This document shows positions 1-7,725 of a DNA stretch of 8,409 nt, piece by piece. The DNA is taken from positions 1 through 8,409 of the forward strand of contig CAMWIZ010000024.1 of assembly GCA_947174455.1 (NCBI GenBank), written 5' to 3'. The first letter of the stretch is position 1; every line of letters starts with the position of its first letter. A program made the position numbers and the translations under genes. The DNA comes from an uncultured Clostridia bacterium (lineage in GTDB: Bacteria > Bacillota > Clostridia > Oscillospirales > Acutalibacteraceae). Below the pieces are notes generated by a model. That model had not been told where the DNA came from. It worked only from the letters and a program-made list of their open reading frames with translations, and ran no database searches.

Positions 1-177
1 GTAATTCTCGATGTATTTGTTATTCATATGGCATTGCCGCACGCTAAGGTTCCGCCGGTGATATTTTCAGATGAGGTTATTTCGGATTCTTTCATTTTCA
101 AAGGTATTTATGACAGCAAAATTCTCAATGAGATAGGAATTTCAAGTACAGAGTCACCAAGCTTTACAACAGAGTAA
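1..177 (+). CDS. 3' end of an unrecognised protein (partial, N-terminus outside window)
   Basis: The first reading frame is open from base 1 to a TAA at 175-177 and encodes 58 residues. The other two plus frames close within about 60 bases. The fragment contains ALPHAKVPPVIFSDEVISD and ends in a Ser/Thr-rich tail (SSTESPSFTTE), which looks like a natural C-terminus. I see no membrane segment, Cys cluster or motif that I can assign. RimO is often found upstream of pgsA in Clostridia, but this tail does not resemble the RimO TRAM-domain ending I would expect. The gene ends 28 bases before the preferred pgsA start, so it is probably co-transcribed with pgsA. That it is coding is likely from frame and spacing; its function is unknown. 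Confidence 0.6.
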   Translation, partial: VILDVFVIHMALPHAKVPPVIFSDEVISDSFIFKGIYDSKILNEIGISSTESPSFTTE

Positions 178-192
178 CAAAGGCGGTCATGT

Positions 193-199
193 GGAGGAG
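193..199 (+). promoter_or_regulatory. Shine-Dalgarno site that favours a TTG start for pgsA
   Basis: GGAGGAG lies 6 bases before a TTG codon at 206-208. An in-frame GTG at 191-193 overlaps this site and has its own weaker AAAGG (179-183), 7 bases upstream. The stronger GGAGG core favours TTG, but both starts are possible and differ by only five residues. Confidence 0.6.
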
Positions 200-205
200 A
201 TTTTT

Positions 206-796
206 TTGAACAAATATGACGGAAACTTTGTAACTGTAACTTTTTCGGATAGTTTGACTGTTCCCAATTTTTTGTCGCTGTTCAGAATTATACTTATTAT
301 TCCTTTTGTGCTGTTATTCTCCTCAGGAAAGATATTTTCCGCTTTGACGGTACTTATAATTTCAGGTATTACAGACTGTTTGGATGGCTTTATTGCCAGA
401 AAATTTAATCAGGTTTCTCAGCTCGGCAAATATCTCGACCCGCTTGCTGATAAGCTTACACTTATTGCAGTTTGCATTTGTCTGTCCATGAAATATAGGT
501 ATTTTCTGCCTATACTGTGTATTTTGGCAGTCAAGGAGATTGTTGTGCTTATTGGTGCGGTTTATCTCTTGTGTCATTGTGTTAATCCTCCGCAGGCAAA
601 GTGGTTTGGAAAGGCTGCAACAGTGTCATTTTATTTGTCTGCACTCTCGGTTCTTTTGCTTTATATATTAAACATTCGTTCCGCTGTGCTTGTAATTGTG
701 CCTTTTGCGGTTACTGTGTCGCTTACAATAGTGGCTTTACTTGGGTATTACAGAATTTTTAAAAAATTATTAACTAATCCTTCAAAATCTGCGTAG
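206..796 (+). CDS. pgsA: CDP-diacylglycerol--glycerol-3-phosphate 3-phosphatidyltransferase (PGP synthase)
   Basis: This integral membrane enzyme transfers the phosphatidyl group of CDP-diacylglycerol to glycerol-3-phosphate, the first committed step to phosphatidylglycerol and cardiolipin. The CDP-alcohol phosphatidyltransferase signature D-x2-D-G-x2-A-R-x8-G-x3-D-x3-D is complete. Counted from the TTG start, its residues are D57, D60, G61, A64, R65, G74, D78 and D82. The family's start-proximal motif (TVPNFLSLFRI) is at about 18-28, and several hydrophobic segments follow, as in the usual six-helix fold. The product is 196 residues from TTG 206, or 201 from GTG 191, close to the normal family length. 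About 17 residues precede the TVPN motif, which in most homologues sits at the very N-terminus. PgsA rather than phosphatidylserine synthase or cardiolipin synthase is inferred from length and overall pattern. It lies 44 bases upstream of the Clp gene on the same strand. Confidence 0.9.
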   Translation: MNKYDGNFVTVTFSDSLTVPNFLSLFRIILIIPFVLLFSSGKIFSALTVLIISGITDCLDGFIARKFNQVSQLGKYLDPLADKLTLIAVCICLSMKYRYFLPILCILAVKEIVVLIGAVYLLCHCVNPPQAKWFGKAATVSFYLSALSVLLLYILNIRSAVLVIVPFAVTVSLTIVALLGYYRIFKKLLTNPSKSA

Positions 797-828
797 ATGT
801 ATGAAGTATAATATATTAAATTTATTAC

Positions 829-834
829 AAGGAG
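829..834 (+). promoter_or_regulatory. Ribosome binding site of the Clp ATPase gene
   Basis: AAGGAG lies 6 bases upstream of the ATG at 841. It sits in a short AT-rich intergenic stretch (797-840) that also holds a lone TATAAT at 807-812. No matching -35 box is visible at the right distance, so I do not call a promoter. Confidence 0.7.
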
Positions 835-840
835 TATAAT

Positions 841-3162
841 ATGGTTTGCATTAGATGTAAAAAACGTCCTGCTGTTGTTTTTGTTACAACAGACAGTGGC
901 AACGGCTCTCCGAGCGGATACTGCATTTCGTGTGCGAGGGAGCTTGGCATAAAGCCTGTAAATGACTTAATGGACAAAATGGGCATTACAGACGAACAAA
1001 TTGACGCCTTATATGATCAAATGGATTCCTTTGTGGGTGAGGACGGTGAATTTGATATGTCCTCAATAGCTGATATGCTGCAGCAGTCAGGGGAAGATGT
1101 TGATTCCGATGAGGATTTTATGCACGGAGCACCGACATTTCCTTTTTTGAAAAATATGTTTAGCAAGAGCGAAAAGTCCGATTCTGACGATATGAAAAAG
1201 TCAGATGCTAAGGCTTCCTCAAAACGCAAGAAAAACGATAAACACGCAAAACACAAGCATTTGGATACATACTGTCAGAATCTTACCAAAAGAGCCGCTG
1301 ACGGTCAGCTTGACAGAATTATCGGCAGAGATAATGAGATAGGCAGAGTTATCCAGATTCTTTCCAGAAGAACCAAAAATAATCCGTGCCTTATTGGTGA
1401 ACCCGGTGTAGGTAAGACTGCAATTGCAGAGGGACTTGCACAAAGAATAGCTTCTGGTGATGTTCCGCTAAGACTTCAAGATAAGGAAATTCACCTGCTC
1501 GACTTAACCTCCCTTGTTGCAGGAACTCAGTTCAGGGGACAATTTGAGGCAAGAATTAAAGGACTGATTCAAGAGGTTAGAGACGCTGGCAACATAATTC
1601 TTTTCATAGATGAGGTTCATAACCTTGTGGGAACAGGTGATTCCGAAGGTACAATGAATGCAGCAAATATTTTAAAGCCTGCATTGTCCAGAGGGGAAAT
1701 TCAGGTTATAGGTGCTACCACCTTTAACGAGTACAGAAAGTACATTGAGAAAGACTCAGCACTTGAAAGACGTTTTCAGCCTGTAACCGTGGCAGAGCCG
1801 TCTGTTAATGATACTGTAAAGGTGCTTGTGGGCGTAAAAAACTATTATGAAGATTACCATAAGGTAAGTATTACAGATGCTATGGTAAGGCGTGCTGTAG
1901 TAGTTTCAGAAAGATATATTTCAGACAGATTTTTACCTGACAAGGCTATTGACCTACTCGATGAAGCCTGCGTAAGTGCGGCACTCCGCAATAAGGATAT
2001 GGAGGAGTATAATAAGGCTTGTTCCCAGCAGCAAGAGCTAAGAGCTAAAGAGCAGGAGATGACATCGAGCGATGATATAGATTTTGCTAAGCTTTCACTT
2101 TTGAGAACAGACCTTGCGAGACTAAATAAAAGGGTTGATGAGCTTAAGGAGTCTGCGAAGCCTGCCGAGGTAACAGAGGACGATATTGCTCATGTTATTG
2201 AGTTGTGGACAGGTATACCTGCCTCCAGAGTACAGGAAAACGAGCTGAAAAAGCTTGCTGACCTTGACGAAAAGCTTAGGACAAAGATTGTCGGACAGGA
2301 CGAAGCTGTAGCTGCGGTTGCTTCCGCTATAAGAAGAAGCAGAGTGCAAATCAGTCCACGTCGCCACCCTGCATCGTTTATCTTTGTAGGACCTACAGGT
2401 GTGGGTAAAACTGAGTTAGTAAAGGTTCTTTCTCTGGAATTGTTTGATTCTCCCGAAACACTTATAAGACTTGATATGTCTGAATTTATGGAAAAGCATT
2501 CGGTGTCAAAGATTATAGGTTCACCTCCGGGGTACGTAGGCTATGATGAGGCAGGGCAGGTTACTGAAAAGGTTCGTCGTCGCCCTTATTCGGTTCTTTT
2601 GTTTGATGAAATAGAAAAGGCTCACCCTGATGTTCTTAATATTCTTCTTCAGATTTTGGACGAAGGCAGAATAACAGACGCCCACGGCAGAGTGGTAAAC
2701 TTTGAGAATACAGTAATTATAATGACAAGTAATGCGGGCAGTGAGAAAAAAGATAATATTCTCGGTTTTGCGAAGGACGAGTCGCAGGCAAGCAAAGAAA
2801 AAGCCATGAAAGCACTGTCAGAGTTTTTGCGTCCTGAGTTCCTTGCAAGAGTCGATGAAATTATCAGCTTCAATGTTCTTAAAACTGAGGAATTTAAGGG
2901 TATTGCAAAACTCTTACTTAATGAGTATGTAGACTCTTTAAGTGAAAAGGGTATAGAATTCCGCTATGATGACAAGGTTGTAGCCTACCTTGCCGAAAAA
3001 GCAATGGGCGGAAAAAGCGGAGCGAGAGATTTGCGTAACCTTATCCGCAGGGAAGTTGAGGACGCCATAACGGGCGAGATTGTCAACCGTGGTGAAGGTG
3101 CTTTTTCCTCAATAGATTTAGGTGAAAATGATGGCAAAATTACGTTGACTGTTACAGAATAA
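841..3162 (+). CDS. clpE: ClpE-like Hsp100 AAA+ unfoldase with N-terminal zinc finger
   Basis: This is a two-ring ATPase that unfolds proteins and passes them to ClpP. The 773-residue protein starts with a four-Cys zinc finger (C3, C6, C28, C31) in place of the double Clp N-domain, which is the ClpE layout. A charged, probably flexible region follows (about 40-140). AAA+ domain 1 has Walker A GEPGVGKT (186-193), Walker B ending D257-E258 and Arg-finger candidates R310/R311. A helical middle region (about 385-440) has only weak likeness to a UVR/coiled-coil motif. AAA+ domain 2 has Walker A GPTGVGKT (517-524), Walker B D589-E590, sensor-1 N631 and sensor-2 GAR (727-729). LGF at 641-643 sits where ClpA, ClpC and ClpX carry the ClpP-docking loop, so ClpP partnership is likely. 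No CtsR-type tandem heptad is visible upstream. The family is certain; ClpE versus a zinc-finger ClpC variant is inferred from architecture. Confidence 0.92.
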   Translation: MVCIRCKKRPAVVFVTTDSGNGSPSGYCISCARELGIKPVNDLMDKMGITDEQIDALYDQMDSFVGEDGEFDMSSIADMLQQSGEDVDSDEDFMHGAPTFPFLKNMFSKSEKSDSDDMKKSDAKASSKRKKNDKHAKHKHLDTYCQNLTKRAADGQLDRIIGRDNEIGRVIQILSRRTKNNPCLIGEPGVGKTAIAEGLAQRIASGDVPLRLQDKEIHLLDLTSLVAGTQFRGQFEARIKGLIQEVRDAGNIILFIDEVHNLVGTGDSEGTMNAANILKPALSRGEIQVIGATTFNEYRKYIEKDSALERRFQPVTVAEPSVNDTVKVLVGVKNYYEDYHKVSITDAMVRRAVVVSERYISDRFLPDKAIDLLDEACVSAALRNKDMEEYNKACSQQQELRAKEQEMTSSDDIDFAKLSLLRTDLARLNKRVDELKESAKPAEVTEDDIAHVIELWTGIPASRVQENELKKLADLDEKLRTKIVGQDEAVAAVASAIRRSRVQISPRRHPASFIFVGPTGVGKTELVKVLSLELFDSPETLIRLDMSEFMEKHSVSKIIGSPPGYVGYDEAGQVTEKVRRRPYSVLLFDEIEKAHPDVLNILLQILDEGRITDAHGRVVNFENTVIIMTSNAGSEKKDNILGFAKDESQASKEKAMKALSEFLRPEFLARVDEIISFNVLKTEEFKGIAKLLLNEYVDSLSEKGIEFRYDDKVVAYLAEKAMGGKSGARDLRNLIRREVEDAITGEIVNRGEGAFSSIDLGENDGKITLTVTE

Positions 3163-3175
3163 ATTTTAAACTGAT

Positions 3176-3215
3176 AAAACGGACAAGTGAACTTTCAGTT
3201 CTACTTGTCCGTTTT
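3176..3215 (+). terminator. Rho-independent terminator after the Clp gene
   Basis: A perfect 13-bp stem, AAAACGGACAAGT (3176-3188) with ACTTGTCCGTTTT (3203-3215), is extended after one bulged T (3202) by GAACT (3189-3193) with AGTTC (3197-3201), leaving a 3-base TTC loop. The right arm ends in TTTT followed by GTGTT. The stem also has an A-run on its left side, so it could act in both directions. It begins 13 bases after the Clp stop codon and should end the unknown gene-pgsA-clp transcript. Confidence 0.9.
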
Positions 3216-3480
3216 GTGTTATAAAAGTTGTAATTAATACTAATTCTACTCTCTTTGAAATCCCTATCCTGAGAGCAGCGGAGAGGGGGGACAGGCGAAC
3301 TTTTGCATATCAATAAGTCGGAATGGTGGAGAACCTGCTGCAAATGGTTCTCCACAATAGTAACTGACAGTAATAACAAGTACAATCAAATCTTGCACAA
3401 TATATTTCACTACAAGACATTTGTTATACCACCATATCGTTAGCTATGCAGTAACTATTTTCAGACGTGAATACACAAAA
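3216..3480. other. 265-base gene-poor stretch between two facing terminators
   Basis: No convincing protein gene is visible. The stretch contains a G-run (six G at 3285-3290) in a purine-rich segment that follows a CTCTC-containing one, an isolated strong hairpin (3326-3355), and one copy of a direct repeat of the yajC 3' end (3450-3466). A 36-codon Cys-rich reading frame on the minus strand (3420 to 3310) is open, but it has only a weak ribosome site and no recognised homologue. I see no tRNA-like fold and no riboswitch core that I can name. Confidence 0.6.
3326..3355. repeat. Isolated 10-bp inverted repeat (hairpin)
   Basis: GTGGAGAACC (3326-3335) pairs perfectly with GGTTCTCCAC (3346-3355) around a 10-base loop. 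No T-run follows on either strand, so it is not a standard intrinsic terminator. It could be part of a structured RNA or a protein-binding palindrome, or a remnant of something lost. The pairing is certain; the role is unknown. Confidence 0.7.
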
Positions 3481-3555
3481 GAACAAAGGACATAGGAAAG
3501 CTTTATAACTTAACCTATGTCCTTTGTTCAGTAAATAAGTAACTATTTTTCTGAC
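3450..3555. repeat. Imperfect direct repeat flanking the yajC terminator
   Basis: AGTAACTATTTTCAGAC (3450-3466) and AGTAACTATTTTTCTGAC (3538-3555) share 12 identical bases followed by a near match. They start 88 bases apart. The right copy includes the yajC stop codon and its last codons; the left copy lies beyond the yajC terminator. The interval between them holds the terminator hairpin. Confidence 0.65.
3477..3529 (-). terminator. Rho-independent terminator of the tgt-yajC transcript
   Basis: A perfect 16-bp stem joins GAACAAAGGACATAGG (3481-3496) to CCTATGTCCTTTGTTC (3514-3529) around a 17-base loop. On the minus strand the stem is followed by TTTT (complement of 3480-3477) and then GTGT. 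The plus side has no T-run. The stem starts 13 bases after the yajC stop, as expected for a leftward terminator. Confidence 0.9.
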
Positions 3556-3896
3556 TTTTTTTCTGCCTTTGCAGGTTTGTCATCTTTTTTCTCGACGGAA
3601 GCCTTAGTTTCATTGGATGAAATCGCCCATTTTTTCATTCTCATTCTTGTTCTGTCAGAGCCTGTTTCAATAACAAGCGAATCGGTATTGTCGTTAATAT
3701 TTACCACTCTGCCAACAATGCCACCGATTGTTACAATCTCATCACCTATCTCAATGTTATTTCTCATAGCCTCTTCTTCTTTTCTCTTTTTCGACTGAGG
3801 CCTAATCATAAAGAAATAGAGTGCCGCAATAATAACAGCATAAACTATTATCATCATTACCATGCTGCTTTGTGAATTTCCTGCTGAAGCGTCCAT
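3543..3896 (-). CDS. yajC: YajC, accessory subunit of the Sec translocon
   Basis: This small single-span membrane protein associates with SecD-SecF and the SecYEG channel. The 117-residue product has a short polar N-terminus and one hydrophobic helix (about 12-30). The family signature follows: FMIRPQSKKRKE at 29-40, then NIEIGDEIVTIGGIVGRVV at about 47-65. The C-terminal 25 residues are mostly Lys, Glu, Asp and Ala and are probably disordered. The ATG at 3894-3896 has AAAGGA 9 bases upstream on the minus strand. yajC lies 101 bases downstream of tgt, with no terminator between, and also has its own promoter (3929-3957). secD and secF, its usual downstream neighbours, are not between yajC and its terminator. 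Confidence 0.95.
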   Translation of the reverse strand: MDASAGNSQSSMVMMIIVYAVIIAALYFFMIRPQSKKRKEEEAMRNNIEIGDEIVTIGGIVGRVVNINDNTDSLVIETGSDRTRMRMKKWAISSNETKASVEKKDDKPAKAEKKSEK

Positions 3897-3928
3897 TTTA
3901 CTACATCCTTTCGCTTTTCATAAGGGTA

Positions 3929-3957
3929 ATTATACCATTATTTTCAGTGTATTGCAA
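3929..3957 (-). promoter_or_regulatory. Sigma-A-type promoter of yajC
   Basis: On the minus strand, TTGCAA (3957-3952) is separated by exactly 17 bases from a perfect TATAAT (3934-3929). The likely start of transcription is near 3922, giving a leader of about 25 bases. It lies in the tgt-yajC gap, so yajC can be expressed both from here and by read-through from tgt. Confidence 0.75.
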
Positions 3958-3997
3958 TATTAGAAAGTGCACAATATGTATAATTTATTTTCCGTTT

Positions 3998-5149
<1,152 letters not shown>

Positions 5150-5169
5150 TTATTGCTTTATATAAACAG

Positions 5170-5197
5170 TTGACAGAGCATTATTACTCATTATGAT
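5170..5197 (+). promoter_or_regulatory. Candidate sigma-A promoter reading toward spoIIIAE
   Basis: A consensus TTGACA (5170-5175) is followed after 16 bases by TATGAT (5192-5197). A transcript would start near 5204 and have a leader of about 160 bases before spoIIIAE. A vegetative-type promoter ahead of a sporulation gene is unexpected, so it could be fortuitous or serve another transcript. Confidence 0.45.
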
Positions 5198-5256
5198 AGC
5201 TTTCATAGTAGAATTTTAATTGTCGACTTTCCGTTATATATTACGACACACTGTAA

Positions 5257-5285
5257 ATTTTACCATACACTTCACATATTTGCAA
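5257..5285 (-). promoter_or_regulatory. Sigma-A-type promoter of tgt
   Basis: On the minus strand TTGCAA (5285-5280) is followed after 17 bases by TAAAAT (5262-5257). The design matches the yajC promoter. Transcription would begin near 5250, giving a leader of about 115 bases. Confidence 0.55.
5264..5271 (+). promoter_or_regulatory. Possible mother-cell sigma factor -10 element ahead of spoIIIAE
   Basis: CATACACT is a full match to the Bacillus sigma-E -10 consensus CATACAnT, which is expected for a spoIIIA promoter. No ATATT-type -35 box lies about 14 bases upstream. An AC dinucleotide 16 bases upstream (5246-5247) would instead suit the looser sigma-K pattern. The site lies within the spacer of the tgt promoter on the other strand. 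The assignment is tentative. Confidence 0.3.
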
Positions 5286-5366
5286 CGATAATATTAAAGA
5301 CACTTTTCAGAATATCTGCCCGCCAAGCTGAATATATTTAAACAAGCGTGAAATAAAGGAAGTGAA

Positions 5367-6527
5367 ATGATAGTGAAAAGAATGCTGCGTATACTCCTTG
5401 TGTTTGCCACTGTTATATTTGCCCTGTGTGCAGATTCTCTGACTGTATATTCCCTTGAAAGTGACGGTGACAGCGACACACGGGAAATAATGGACAGCTT
5501 AGCACAGCAATCGGGTGCAGACGAGCTTATGTTCCATATTCCGAATTCGGCAAAGGAATTTTTGAAAAAGATAAATATGACAGATTTTTCTTCGGAGGGT
5601 ATAAGCGAGTTGAGCTTTGACTCAGTAATGCTTGCTGTGGGTTACTCAATAAAGTCCAATATGTACGAGCCGCTGCGAGTGCTTTCGTGCGTATTGGGTG
5701 TTATCTTGATAAATGCTGTATTTGATTCGTTAAAATACTCTGAATCATCGTCCAACAACATCATAAGTCTTGTTTCTGCGTTGTGCATACTATCGTTAAT
5801 AGCCTCACCTATGCTTAGTTTGGTAGGGGAATTGTCTGCAACTATAGAAAATTCCGCCAATTTTATGACTCTGTATATACCTGTGATTTCTATCTTAGTT
5901 GTCATTTCGGGCAAACAACTCAGCGGAGGGGCTTTTTATGCAAGCATGATTTACATAAGCAATGTAATCTCTCAGTTGTCTGCGAGGATAATTGTGCCTA
6001 TGCTTCATGCAATTTTATCACTTTCAATAGTAACCTCGGTGTCGGACAAGGTTTCGCTTGAGGGCATAGTTTCTCTTTTCAAAAAACTTGTAAAATGGAT
6101 TTTGTGCTTTTGTATGTCGATGTTTGTTGCGTTTATTACAATGAAAACTGTTGTAACTGCGGCTGAGGACAGTATATCAAATAGAGCGATAAAGTTTGCC
6201 ATTAACAGTTTTGTTCCGCTTGTAGGCGGTGCATTAAGCGATGCGTACCAAACTGTAATAAGCTGTGTGGGTGTGCTTAAGTCCGGTGTTGGGGTTGCGG
6301 CTGTAGTAGTTGTTTTTGCAATATTTCTGCCTGCTGTTGTAAAGTGCGTGCTGTGGCAAGCGATTATTACGGTGTCGGGAAGTGTTTGTGACGTTTTTCA
6401 AATAAACAGGCTCAGCAGTCTTTTGTCGTCCTTCGGTAAAATTTTGTCAAGCATATGTGCTATTTTGTTGAGTATTATGGTGATTTATATTGTCAGTACG
6501 GCAGTAATTATTATAGTGGGTGGTTAA
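5367..6527 (+). CDS. spoIIIAE: Stage III sporulation protein AE
   Basis: This polytopic membrane protein belongs to the SpoIIIA-SpoIIQ channel, which links mother cell and forespore during engulfment. The 386-residue product is near the usual length (about 400). It has a signal-like N-terminus (K4, R5, hydrophobic core about 7-21), then an extracytoplasmic region to about residue 98, then several membrane spans (about 104-120, 133-154, 168-181, 186-222, 243-260, 307-329 and 360-384). NSFVPLVGGALSDA (280-293) is a family-typical segment. The start has AAAGGA (5355-5360) 6 bases before the ATG. It is the first spo gene here: the 232 bases before it hold no remnant of spoIIIAD. Its end overlaps spoIIIAF by 8 bases. 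SpoIIIA genes are normally under sigma-E; only a tentative -10 element is visible. Confidence 0.93.
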   Translation: MIVKRMLRILLVFATVIFALCADSLTVYSLESDGDSDTREIMDSLAQQSGADELMFHIPNSAKEFLKKINMTDFSSEGISELSFDSVMLAVGYSIKSNMYEPLRVLSCVLGVILINAVFDSLKYSESSSNNIISLVSALCILSLIASPMLSLVGELSATIENSANFMTLYIPVISILVVISGKQLSGGAFYASMIYISNVISQLSARIIVPMLHAILSLSIVTSVSDKVSLEGIVSLFKKLVKWILCFCMSMFVAFITMKTVVTAAEDSISNRAIKFAINSFVPLVGGALSDAYQTVISCVGVLKSGVGVAAVVVVFAIFLPAVVKCVLWQAIITVSGSVCDVFQINRLSSLLSSFGKILSSICAILLSIMVIYIVSTAVIIIVGG

Positions 6528-6990
6528 TACGGAAAGTGTAAACGCTTGGGTTTTGCAAATGTGTATCTGTGCGATTATAGTAGTTATTGCAGAAAATTTG
6601 CTTCCGGAGGGCAATGTAAGAAAGTCAGTGTATTTTTTGTTGGGCTTAATTACGCTTACCTGTTTTTTGACGCCAATAAGGGATTTTTCTTTAAATGATT
6701 TAACCATTGATAACGAGTTTAAGCAGTCGCAGGAAAACGTGGATTGGCTTAACCGAGAAACGGATAGGGTTTTTCGGCAGAATATAACAACTCTTGTTGA
6801 GCAGTGTGTGTCTAAGGTCGGTGCAAAATCTGAAAAAATTGAGCTTAGCATTGATACTGACGAGGATAACTGCATATCAATAAGCTATGTAAGAGTAACC
6901 GTAAGTGAACAGTACCGACCTATGATTGGTGACATAAGCACCGAGATTTATAAAAATCTGGGCTTTGATGCTGATGTCGTGGTTGGATGA
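6520..6990 (+). CDS. spoIIIAF: Stage III sporulation protein AF
   Basis: This is a mother-cell membrane component of the SpoIIIA complex. The 156-residue product has two N-terminal membrane helices (about 10-28 and 36-52). Between and after them is the family pattern LLPEGNVRK (27-35) and LGLITLTCFLTPI (41-53). A soluble domain of about 100 residues follows, with alternating beta-strand and helix character. It is shorter than B. subtilis SpoIIIAF (about 206 residues), mostly in the linker. The GTG at 6520 lies inside the end of spoIIIAE and has no clear ribosome site, so translation is probably coupled to spoIIIAE. The conserved Trp (W10) near the start fits this choice. An internal ATG at 6559 would cut into the first helix. 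Confidence 0.88.
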   Translation: MVNTESVNAWVLQMCICAIIVVIAENLLPEGNVRKSVYFLLGLITLTCFLTPIRDFSLNDLTIDNEFKQSQENVDWLNRETDRVFRQNITTLVEQCVSKVGAKSEKIELSIDTDEDNCISISYVRVTVSEQYRPMIGDISTEIYKNLGFDADVVVG

Positions 6991-7067
6991 GAAGAATAAG
7001 TCGGTTACGAAATGGTCATTATCATATAGTTCCTACGTGGATATGTAAAATAGCTGGCAGCGTTGGT

Positions 7068-7077
7068 GAAAGGGGGG
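7068..7077 (+). promoter_or_regulatory. Ribosome binding site that fixes the spoIIIAG start
   Basis: GAAAGGGGGG matches the ideal GAAAGGAGGT at eight of ten positions, and its core lies 6 bases from the ATG at 7083. It favours 7083 over the ATG at 6987, which has no comparable site. Confidence 0.65.
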
Positions 7078-7082
7078 AGAAT

Positions 7083-7646
7083 ATGGATATAAAAAAACTT
7101 TTCGAGGGTATTGCTTCTGACGGCAAAAAGAGAAATATAATCATTGCATTGGGGATGATAGGTATTCTGCTTATATTTATGTCAAGCCTGATTGATGGCG
7201 GTAAAGATGAAAACAAAGTTAGTAACGAGCCAAACGATATAGTTGAGCAATCGGTTGATGGGTATAAATCCGAGCTGGAGAGTGAGCTGTCGGAGATAAT
7301 ATCACAAATTGACGGAGTAGGGGACGTTCATCTTCTCCTAACTATGGAGAGTACAACTGAACAGGTTTATGCCATAGAGAAAAACATAGATGAACAAATC
7401 GGCTCTATTCTTGATGATGATAAGAGTTCCAACGAAACGGAGTATACCGAAAACAACACTTATGTAATAGTTAAGTCGGGAGATGGGAGCGAAAATTTAG
7501 TAAAACTGAAAGAGGTGATGCCACGAATAAGAGGAGTGTTGGTTGTATGTGAGGGAGGTGAGAACGCAGTGGTAAAAGAAAAGGTTACCAAAGCAGTGTG
7601 CGGAGCATTGAATATTTCAAGCGGCAAGGTTTGTGTGACTTATTGA
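7083..7646 (+). CDS. spoIIIAG: Stage III sporulation protein AG
   Basis: SpoIIIAG is a single-span protein whose extracytoplasmic domain forms a large ring in the mother cell-forespore channel. From ATG 7083 it has 187 residues. It begins MDIKKLFEGI, then has one membrane helix (about 18-38), an acidic linker, and the ring-building domain (about 57-187). The family marks are IDGVGDVHLLLTMEST (76-91) and MPRIRGVLVVCEGG (146-159). The start at 7083 is chosen because GAAAGGGGGG (7068-7077) is a good ribosome site. It also puts the membrane helix at the usual distance from the N-terminus. The frame is open back to an ATG at 6987 that overlaps the spoIIIAF stop, but those 32 extra residues (Arg- and His-containing, no hydrophobic core) look unlike the family. 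Confidence 0.9.
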   Translation: MDIKKLFEGIASDGKKRNIIIALGMIGILLIFMSSLIDGGKDENKVSNEPNDIVEQSVDGYKSELESELSEIISQIDGVGDVHLLLTMESTTEQVYAIEKNIDEQIGSILDDDKSSNETEYTENNTYVIVKSGDGSENLVKLKEVMPRIRGVLVVCEGGENAVVKEKVTKAVCGALNISSGKVCVTY

Positions 7647-7725
7647 CCTACTGAACCGTGGCTTGCCATAGAATTACCTTGTTGATCATTCATAAGTCCA
7701 TAATCTAAAATACGGAGGTTATACC

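Noticed and set aside
193..796. Weak-start pgsA as a possible pseudogene
   Set aside because: The frame is complete, all catalytic residues are present, and a GGAGGAG site serves the TTG start.
797..840. Promoter or CtsR operator for the Clp gene
   Set aside because: TATAAT at 807-812 has no -35 box about 17 bases upstream and no properly placed extended -10 TG, and there is no tandem GGTCAAA-type heptad.
3240..3300. TPP-like riboswitch suggested by CTGAGAG near 3269
   Set aside because: Only the short CTGAGA string fits. The rest of the conserved core is absent and no thiamine gene follows.
3152..3385. 77-codon minus-strand frame covering the Clp terminator
   Set aside because: It runs through the terminator hairpin into the end of the Clp gene and has no plausible ribosome site, so it is a chance frame.
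6447..6875. 142-codon minus-strand frame across the spoIIIAE-spoIIIAF junction
   Set aside because: It is antisense to two well-supported spoIIIA genes and has no recognisable motif.
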